In this document: one piece after another, positions 56,512 through 64,000 of the stretch | How positions within the stretch are numbered: the first letter of the stretch is position 1 | How the letters are laid out: the number at the start of each line of letters is the position of its first letter | Assembly (NCBI GenBank): GCA_021464415.1 | Contig: CM038471.1 | Location: forward strand, 74,254,851 to 74,318,850 | Source: Lonicera japonica | Lineage: Eukaryota > Streptophyta > Magnoliopsida > Dipsacales > Caprifoliaceae | Direction of reading: 5' to 3' | Length of the DNA stretch: 64,000 nucleotides | Position numbers and translations under genes: made by a program | Notes under the pieces: generated by a model | What the model was told of the DNA's origin: nothing | The model's input: only the letters and a program-made list of their open reading frames with translations | Databases searched by the model: none

Positions 56512-57601
56512 GTACTTCTCTCTTTCTTTTCCTCTTATTTGTGTTTATTGTTTAAATTTGTGTTAATTTGATCTTGCTTTTGGTAGGTAACTCTCTGTCA
56601 CACACGGATTGTTTATGTTGTTTTTCATATTTAGTGTTTTATTGAACATTAGGTGGTAACCAACTGCACCGTCAATCATTCGAAAAACATCTTCAATTTC
56701 AGCCACACAATTCTTTATTCCTTATACATTTTTAAGATTAAAAAACCGTTGCTCCGTATTATATAGATAGCTTTTGATGGCAGGCTTCCATACACATAGA
56801 TACACATTTTTGTATTGTAAAATTTTGTAGTGGTTTCAATTTTCTATTGCTAACTTTCCCATTTTTTTTTTTGGTTTATAGAGCTAATGCGTTGAACTAG
56901 CCTGATTCTGAACGTGTAAATGCTTACTTAAGGGCTGCTTGTTTTGCACGTTTGAAGTCTGAATGGAGTTTATTCAGATTTCAGATGAGATCAAGTGTGT
57001 GTGTTTGGTTAAATTTTTTGGAGATATAAGTGTTAATTTTGGCTCTGGATGATTCAGACGTAAATTGCCTCTAAAATCTGAATACTGATCACTGAATCAC
57101 TGTCCATTATAATCCATTTATGCCCTCTGTTCATTTTATCCCGTTGGATGTTTCACCCTGCAGCAGAACATAAACTATGTAAATGAGAAGTGCCGAACAT
57201 AAAGCTTGTTTCACTCTGATTCTCTTTATCTATTCCTTTTTCTTTTCCCTTAGTGATTCTTTTGAGGTAAGGGGTGTGGACTGCTTACCCTATATATAAT
57301 GCTTAACCTATATATATATACTAGGGCATACATGTGGCGAATGGCACGGTGAAACGAGTAAAAGCTGACAATAGCGCATAAGAGAATAACATTTGAGGAT
57401 GTAAAAAGTGTGTGGAGTTGGGAGTTTCTAATAAGTCATAGAGCATGATATAGCTAGTTGTGTGCAAAAAACTGATTGGACAAACAATCAAACCAGATCA
57501 CAATGACACACTTTGGTCGGTCTTGTTTTAGCTCACGGCCCAGTCTGGTCTAAATTTTTTGAAGAATACTGGTCTAAACTGACACATTTTGGTTGGTCTC
57601 A
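56512..57601. other. Putative intron or intergenic DNA
   Basis: No further coding exon recognised. A MITE-like end AAGGGCTGCTTGTTTTGCAC occurs near 56929 without an identified partner, and ACTGATTGGACAAAC phrases near 57470 resemble a dispersed repeat. Confidence 0.4.
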
Positions 57602-57609
57602 CTTCTTGG

Positions 57610-58254
57610 TTATGAAGCACGGACACTCTCTTTGAGGTCACATGTCGGGCCCGACACGCTCCGACACGCGAGTCGAGGAGTGTTGTTTATTTTATTATTA
57701 TTTTTTTTTAATCCCGACATGTATTTTTTTTTAGTTTTAGGCATTAAAACCTAAAAATGGGTCAAATTTGAAATAACAAAAAATACTGAGGGTTCAAACA
57801 ATAATAGAGGAACTTAATAATAGAAGTAGTGAAATACAAATCTCATATCTCCTGTAAAACCCTAGCCCCCAACCTCCCCATCGTCTTCGACTCTTCTCTC
57901 CCAGATAAAGGTATGCTACGCTCTCTCCCCCCCTCTACATATCCACATGTATGTATAAATAAATCTATACACATCTTGAATTGATATTGCTACTGCTTTG
58001 TTTCTCTCTACGCATGTATGTATAAATAAATCAATTCCGAAAATGAACAGTTGATGCGTTGCATCATTAGTTGAGGATGATGATTATTAATGCAATCTAT
58101 TTTCGTTTTATTATATTCTTAAATATCTATTATGTTTATTGCATATATATGCGTGTGTGTGTAATTAATTAAGAACGTGCCCCCCCCCCCCCCACGTGTC
58201 GTGTCCTACATTTTGGAAAAATTGCATGTTGCATGTCGTGTCTGTGCTTCATAG
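57610..58254. mobile_element. hAT element with exon-like segment (645 bp)
   Basis: Left end TTATGAAGCACGGACAC; right end, reverse-complemented, CTATGAAGCACAGACAC. Flanks CTTCTTGG (57602-57609) and CTTCGTGG (58255-58262) match at 7 of 8. Inside, CTGTAAAACCCTAGCCCCC to CAGATAAAG|GTATGC at about 57850-57912 looks like a leader exon with a donor, perhaps from the parental transposase gene. A poly-C tract follows at 58180-58193. Confidence 0.8.
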
Positions 58255-58262
58255 CTTCGTGG

Positions 58263-59151
58263 TGACTTGGTTGGTACTAACTGGTGTAAAAGTGATCTTA
58301 TGGTACATTGGCGGTCACGTGTACTCTTATGAATAATCCCTCTAGATATTAATAGATAGCATGTTACCTGGGCATCAGCCTGAGATATGTTCTGACATCT
58401 AATGCAATCTAGATCTATATGGCAGGTTTTCAAAAGACAATGAGAAGTTGAGCTTGATATAGCTTGGAATTTGTGTTTAAATTAGTTTGGTTGAGGTTTG
58501 ATCTATTGGCAATTATGCATGGATTTTCCACATTTCTGGTGTAAAACTGTAGATTTGAGTATTGTTTTACAAGAGTTTCTGGTTCTGTAGTTCTATAATA
58601 AAACAAATTAGGCCTCTCTGTACTATACAATACCCTATGAAACATTGGTAATACTAACTGTGTTCCTGGATTGTTTTGTTAATATACTTTGGTCTTTTAG
58701 TTTTGATTTTTAAACTAAACTTTTATCTAGTCACTTGGCCCGATGTGATTCTTAACGATCAACAATATTATTCCCAATCATACTCTTAGTATGATGCAAG
58801 AGTTGAGGTAATTGCTTCAAAGATTTTGGACTTGCAAAAATTGCTCAAACATGCAATTATAGAAAATAGATGGTATGGGTGCATCACAATGATAAACTCT
58901 TTTGTGAATCTATACGATGAAATGCATTGGAGAAATAGTTTATGTTTCAGGTAAGCTTTGTCAAATCACCATGCATTGGAGCAATATTACTTAAACAATA
59001 GTACTTTTATTTGTGGTTCATATTTCATATAAATCAAACATGCATATTTTGTTGAGCTATTATTCTGATTACCTTACAAATACCAGATGCAATACTTTAC
59101 AAATGTGAATCTGGATGTGTGCTTGACTAAGGGAGAACCTATGTTAAGCAG
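58263..59151. other. No feature seen
   Basis: Moderately AT-rich spacer or intron; no exon, RNA gene or element end recognised. Confidence 0.45.
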
Positions 59152-59427
59152 CTATTACTCAATACGAAAAAGTGTAGAAAATGATTGAAAACACTATTAA
59201 ATTTATGAGAAGTTGGAAAAACAAATGAGTGATTTGGTAAGATGTTCTGTTACTTTTTCGGTTTTTCCATGGAATCCAATTCTTTGTATGATGGGTAAGA
59301 ACAATTTTCCATGAAAAAAGCGGAAAAAGTGGAGAAGATCTCACCAAAACACTCATCTCTTTTTCCAAATTCTCATAAATTTTGTAGTGTTTTCAATAAT
59401 TTTCCAACGTTTATCAAACACACTTGG
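59152..59427. mobile_element. MITE of the TTTGATAACAA family, copy 2
   Basis: Internal arms pair (TTATGAGAAGTTGGAAAAAC with the complement of its right-hand partner near 59375) and the right end reads, reverse-complemented, GTGTTTGATAAACGTTGG. The interior has GGTAAGATGTTCTGTTACTT, shared with the copy at 60793. The left end is less well kept. Confidence 0.65.
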
Positions 59428-60786
59428 GTGACCAAAGTTTCGGTCAGGCCCACATGATGAAGTTCTTCGCAGAAATGAATGCACCGTTAGTAGTAAAGGA
59501 GAGAGGACAAAGGTATTTTTGCTTTTGGGTAGGTTCCTCCAGTGATTTTTACGTCTACTGGCAATACGTCCTCCTTTTTGTGGGGGTGTGTATGCTTTTA
59601 TTGCTTTGTAAGTGGTGTTAAGAAAAAGAAAACAAACTACCAGCTTTTCTCTCTACCTTTTCTTTAGGATTTTAGATTTGATCCCCCGCCCCTTTTTGAG
59701 CTATCCCTTTCTATTTATATTCATAGAGTGAGGGTTACAATGCTCCATTAGGGCAACTAGAAAAAAGACAGACAAGGGTAAAGCATGGGTTACCCTATTG
59801 TATTTACGTGTAGATTGAGTCTCATCCATGACTAGTTAACTTTTCACCATACTGGTGTCACAATTTGATGGTGTCCTGCATGAGTTAGTAGTGTTCAGAA
59901 CGAGTAGGTGGCGTACAATATGAGTAGGTGACACTGCACGATCTAGTTAGGGTTCGCATGACTCCACAACATCCATTTACACATTCTTCGCACCTTCCCA
60001 CTTGCGGGTCACGTGGCATGCCCCTTGTTGAAGTCGGCCGAGTTTTGATCGTACTCGACATGGTGCTGATGTCAGCCATTCAATTTGTTTCCTTGGTCTT
60101 TCTCATTACAAGGCCACCGAGTTATATCCAACGTATGGCCCCCCAAAGTGCTGGGCCGGCCCAATATACCTTAGCAATATTTTATGCTCCCTCAGTACCC
60201 TTGTATTCCTATTTGGTTGAATTTTCTATCCTCCTAATGTTACAGTTATTACAACGTTCTCTGTATTTTTTTTTTGGTGGGGGTGGTTTTCATATATTGC
60301 GAATAGCAAGGAGGTTAGTTGGTTTGGATAACTCCACTTGACACTAAGAGGAGGTTTAATGAGAAAAGATGACTTCTGAGAACTAGAATGTATCGATATA
60401 ACTAGTATAAGAGTAAGGTTGTTTGAGCAAAAATGAGAGTAAAAAGTTAGCGAAACGAGAACATAAGGATAACATGTGACACTATGTATGTATGTATGTA
60501 CATGTAATAGTGGTGGTGGTGGATCTGCGTCGGGTATTGATGGAATCTCTCACACCCACACAAACTCTCTCTCACTCCCCCCCTAAAGATTTGGGAGAAA
60601 GGTAGACAATCCAAATAAAATAAAATATTATGGAGTATTTGCATCATTTTCCTTTTTGTGCGTATGTGTTTTGGGTGGGAGGGAAGGGGATGATTCAACT
60701 TGGTTGTTTGTTGCTGCCAACACTGGATAGTGACCTTTTCTTTGGGTCACACAGTTATTACAATAGCGTTCATGGTGAATTTTCAC
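59428..60786. other. No gene recognised; unclassified sequence
   Basis: The part 59840-60180 is less AT-rich, with GAGTAGGTGRCRYACAATAT-like short repeats and a GGGCCGGCCC palindrome near 60154. It could belong to an unclassified repeat. (GTAT)n-type runs occur at 60484-60500. No family was recognised. Confidence 0.35.
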
Positions 60787-60792
60787 AAATAA

Positions 60793-61100
60793 GGCTTCGT
60801 TTGATAACAAGTTGGAAAATGATAGCAAAAGCAATTGATTTTTGTGAGAAGTTGGAAAATGAGTTGAGTGACGTGGTGAGATGTTCTCTTACTTTTTCGT
60901 TTTTCCATTAAATCTTTTTCTTTGGGTGGTGACGATAATTTTTTTTTTTACAATAAATAAAGAAGGATGGAGGACATCAACTCATAACGATAAGCATGAG
61001 ATGGAGAGCATCTCACTATATTACTCAATTCATTTTCCACCTTCTTACAAAAATCAATTGTTTTTGGGATCATTTTCCAACTTATTATCAAACGGGAGCC
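60793..61100. mobile_element. MITE of the TTTGATAACAA family, copy 3 (308 bp)
   Basis: Left end GGCTTCGTTTGATAACAAGT; right end, reverse-complemented, GGCTCCCGTTTGATAATAAG, then about 80 bases of pairing (GTTGGAAAATGA, AATTGATTTTTGT). AAATAA directly flanks both ends (60787-60792, 61101-61106). It lies just upstream of the Myb/SANT-like coding exon. Confidence 0.8.
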
Positions 61101-61315
61101 AAATAAAGTCTTCTTTTCCATAACTTTACTTCAATACCTTTTTAATGATATTCATAGCTGTCGCATAACTACAATTATTTATACATTATTGCTGCTGCAA
61201 CTATAATGATCAGCATGCCGCTATTCAATACGTATCATCTAATTCCTTCTGTCCCTCCTCCTAGCAACCCAAAATTTATTCACCTTATAACATTCCCCTT
61301 TCACTAAAATCAGGA

Positions 61316-63251
61316 ATGGACCAATACGATTTACAAGGCGGGAGAAAGGAGACAAAGCATAAAGGGAAGAACGTTGTATGGTCCGCAACAATGGACAAGT
61401 GTCTAATAGAAGCCCTTGCTATCCAAGCTAGAAACGGGAACAAAATTGACAAATGCTTCAATGAAAATGCATACACAGCCGCTTGTGTTGCTGTGAATAC
61501 GCGTTTCAATTTGTCTTTGAATAATCAGAAGGTTATTAACCGTCTTAAGACGATCAAGAAAAGGTATAAGATAATGAGGGACATGCTTTGTCAAGATGGG
61601 TTCACTTGGAATCCCAATACAAAGATGATCGAGTGTGACAATGATGATCTTTGGAAGAGATACATTGCTGTAAGTCAGTTCCTTTTTTCTTATCTTGCAT
61701 TCTATTTCGTCCTTTTGCTTTGGGTCCATTTGGTTCGGGATAAAATATTTTTGGAATGATTACAGTGACCTCCCTTGACTTTTGGGTTTATTAAGTTCTA
61801 GTCAGGCTCCAAAAAAAGGCTTCAATCGGGAAGTGGACAAACTGAAAAATTGATATATATTCGTGCATTTGAGGCCATTGAAATTTTAGATAGTCATCTC
61901 ACCCATTTCCGGGTTGAGCTTTCTTATGAATTTGGTGGGGATGATCTCTACTCACCTCATTATGATCATTTCCACCAAATTTCTTTTGAAAAAATTCATC
62001 CGTTTCCCCTCGAAAGGGGGCATCCACTTATTAATAAAGAGCAGAAATCCTTTCTGGATCTTTGCTGTATTAAACTCACTTTTCTGTATGTTACGGGAAA
62101 CTACACTCACCTTGAATTTTGAATCTATTAGTGGCGATCCCCCTTATACTTTTGGATTTATTAATAGTGACCCCTGCCCACCTAATTATGATATGTGAAA
62201 TATCTCAATTGTACCCATGGGAAACCTTAATTATCCATTGAGATTGACATTCATGCTTTTGAAATTTAAGAAGTTTATCAAAAATGAAATTAAAATTTGG
62301 AAATCCTAAAAATAAGGGAGGTTACTATAACATTTGGTGAGCGTACTAATTCCAGAAATAGGGAGGCCACTGTAATTTTTCCCAATATTTTTGCCACCTG
62401 GGTAAAAATGATATGGTTGAAACACATTTAAATATGCTCCATTTAAATTTGTTGTTTGTACTAAATTATGAATGGAAGTATACACTAATGATATAATATA
62501 AACAAAAGTAAAATAGTGAACAAAATTATGACGGATAGCTGAATTTTTTGTTTTCACCATTTCACTGTTTATCTAGACGAAAAATATTTCAAACCAAATT
62601 TCTCTTGAATGTATGTTGGTGATCCTTAAATATATTGAATAGGTACACTCTGATGCAAGGGGGCTAAGAGGAAAACAAATAGAGATGTACGATGAACTAA
62701 AAGTTGTCTGCGGAAACTATCAAGTCCCAAGCCGTTGGGCTAGGATGACAGCGAACATGAATGGAACCCGAGCGACAGACACTACTAAGTTCCACTACGA
62801 GGAAGATTCCGCCTCCTTCCTCTCACCAAGTTCTGAGAACCTAAGCGACACAGATGGAACGGAAACAGAATCATCCACCCGACAGCCAGAATATACTCCT
62901 ATGCCACCGTCTGGTAATAAAGAAGTGCCTTTGGTTCCACCTCCAAGGCAAACTCCTAAGCACATTCCGAAGCGGTCCCGCGGTGGCTCTGATGAGGCTT
63001 TGCAGGATGCGATGCTGGTGGTAGCGTCAAGCATAAGGCACTTGGCAGACGCGTTTGAGCAGAGCAAAAACACAGTTGATGCACCAGCACTTTTGGAGGC
63101 CGTGATGGAGATCGACGGTCTGGATGAAGGGAAGCAAATGTACGCATTCGAGTATTTGAATGGGGACCCCGTTAAAGCAAGGGCATTCATGGCATACAAC
63201 GGCCGAATGAGGAAAATGTACTTGTTTCGGCAGTTTTGGTGGTGGAAGTGA
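61316..63251 (+). CDS. Myb/SANT-like DNA-binding protein (320 aa, two exons)
   Basis: Exon 1 61316-61669 and exon 2 62643-63251, joined in phase (TACATTGCT|GTAAGT and TTGAATAG|GTACAC). Residues about 22-118 form a Myb/SANT-like domain (VVWSATMDKCLIEAL, KVINRLKTIKKRYKIMRDML, then GFTWN and DDLWKRYIA). Exon 2 continues RGLRGKQIEMYDELKVVCGN, a serine- and proline-rich linker with PKHIPKRSRGG, and a conserved C-terminal helical region (ALLEAVMEIDGLDEGK to FEYLNGDPVKARAFM). This layout fits the plant family of L10-interacting-MYB or At2g29880-like proteins, related to the second protein of PIF/Harbinger transposons. It could be a host gene or a domesticated transposon gene. No nuclease partner is nearby. 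An acceptor (AATCAG) just before the ATG implies a further upstream exon. Confidence 0.85.
61754..62383. mobile_element. Element in the Myb/SANT intron, 10-bp target duplication
   Basis: AATATTTTTG flanks both ends (61744-61753, 62384-62393). The left end has ATTACAGTGACCTCCCTTGA; the right end, reverse-complemented, ATTACAGTGGCCTCCCTATT. A 9-10 bp duplication suggests a Mutator-like origin. It is non-coding and lies wholly inside the intron (61670-62642). Confidence 0.75.
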
Positions 63252-64000
63252 GTTTGGGGTGTGTGACAGGTGGGCGGTGGGGGCTATATCTAGTACAGAA
63301 TTGAAGTTACTGTGAAAAAAGAGGAGTGTTGTGGAAGATAAGTTACTGTTTGTAGATTTTATAGTGGCGGGATTCTTGGACGCTTATTTTTTTTCCCCCA
63401 AATGAAATGGAAGAATATGTACAGGTTTGGCTTAGAAGAAGGTACTAGTTATAAAGGACACTTTTTTATTGCTGATCTTTCTGTGGCTGGGTTTAGTTGG
63501 TTGAATGTGGGCAATTAACCCTTTATGTTCTTGAAGACTACCTGTTTTCTCATTTTGGTCCTTTAAATTTCATTTTGGACAATATAGCCCTTAAAGTTCA
63601 AGTTGCATCTCATTCAAAAATGATATATATTGCACATGAATTTTCCATCTAAAAGAGGGACATGGGTTCAATTTTTGATGAAAGTCCAATTTAATTTCAA
63701 ACTTTCAGAATCAAAATGTAACAAATGAAACGTTAGGACCAAAGTGAGAAAATAAGTAAATTTTAGAAGTGTAAAAGATCAATTACCATAGCTGGGTTCC
63801 TCCTCATCTGTTGGGCTTAGAAATGGCTTCGTTCTTGGACCGATTTTTAGCAGAGTAACCCCGGCTTTCATCAAAATTTTCTTCGTTGCTAATGCATTTG
63901 GTATGTATTTTGGTCGCTAAAAGGTAGTCTGCCCACGAGAGTCCGATTGAGAGCTTATATCTAGTAAGATTGTAATTGGATTTGTGTTTGGAGTTTATTC
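63252..64000. other. 3' flank of Myb/SANT gene
   Basis: Probably 3'UTR for the first 150-200 bases, then spacer to the window edge. Phrases near 63530-63730 (CCTTTAAATTTCATTTTGGA and its imperfect complement) hint at a truncated repeat. No other gene was seen. Confidence 0.45.

Noticed and set aside
57850..57912. Leader exon of the Myb/SANT host gene
   Set aside because: It lies inside the 57610-58254 hAT element with its own target duplication, so it is not part of the ancestral gene; kept only as a possible alternative exon.
59928..60341. 137-codon frame on + strand as a membrane protein gene
   Set aside because: Hydrophobic stretches come from T-rich DNA; no family motif, no splice context and repeat-like surroundings.

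Overview
The window is nuclear DNA of a flowering plant, probably a eudicot; the species cannot be named from the sequence. The signs are AT-rich intergenic DNA, GT-AG introns, several classes of plant transposon, a plastid-derived insert and plant-type gene families. Only four host genes are well supported, all on the + strand. Two are tandem paralogues encoding UBA-domain proteins (CDS 12102-13967 and 25010-26644). The third is an ESCRT-I VPS23/ELC-type subunit (CDS 40339-41598). The fourth is a two-exon Myb/SANT-like protein (61316-63251, intron 61670-62642). The first three have a long intron in the 5' leader that ends just upstream of the start codon, and the fourth may too.

Most of the rest is transposons, many with target-site duplications (TSDs) that can be read directly. 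From the left: a 658-bp hAT element (682-1339); then a fold-back element (1795-10036) split by a 7-kb Mutator-like element (2932-9947). That inner element carries a decayed FAR1-type transposase gene on the minus strand and a fragment resembling a leucine-rich-repeat gene. A second, uninterrupted copy of the fold-back element at 51129-52501 acts as the empty site and confirms the nesting. Around the UBA genes lie MITEs, hAT elements (19390-19776, 20227-20971), a truncated LINE with a 20-bp TSD and a five-unit tandem repeat, the last two inside the 5'-leader intron of the second UBA gene.

A recently inserted Ty1/copia retrotransposon (27063-32256) follows the second UBA gene. Its LTRs are 454 and 476 bp, and its coding region is broken in three places. 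Its LTRs carry 3-4 copies of a palindrome centred on CATGATCGATCATG. From 32.3 to 38.7 kb there are MITEs and an unusual array of GGTGCTAAAA palindromes, but no gene.

After VPS23 comes a 1.1-kb piece resembling the plastid inverted repeat between rps12 and trnV-GAC (43705-44805). It is followed by a Stowaway MITE, a fold-back MITE, a SINE with a 13-bp TSD, and a Pack-type element (about 48890-50440). The Pack-type element has captured four exons, introns included, of an HSP70-interacting protein (HIP/ST13) gene. The last 10 kb holds two more hAT elements with 8-bp TSDs, further MITEs and the Myb/SANT-like gene, whose intron contains a 630-bp element with a 10-bp TSD.

No rRNA or intact tRNA gene, CRISPR array or operon was seen. 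Element and family names are from sequence motifs and recall; no database was searched. Splice sites are predicted by eye.
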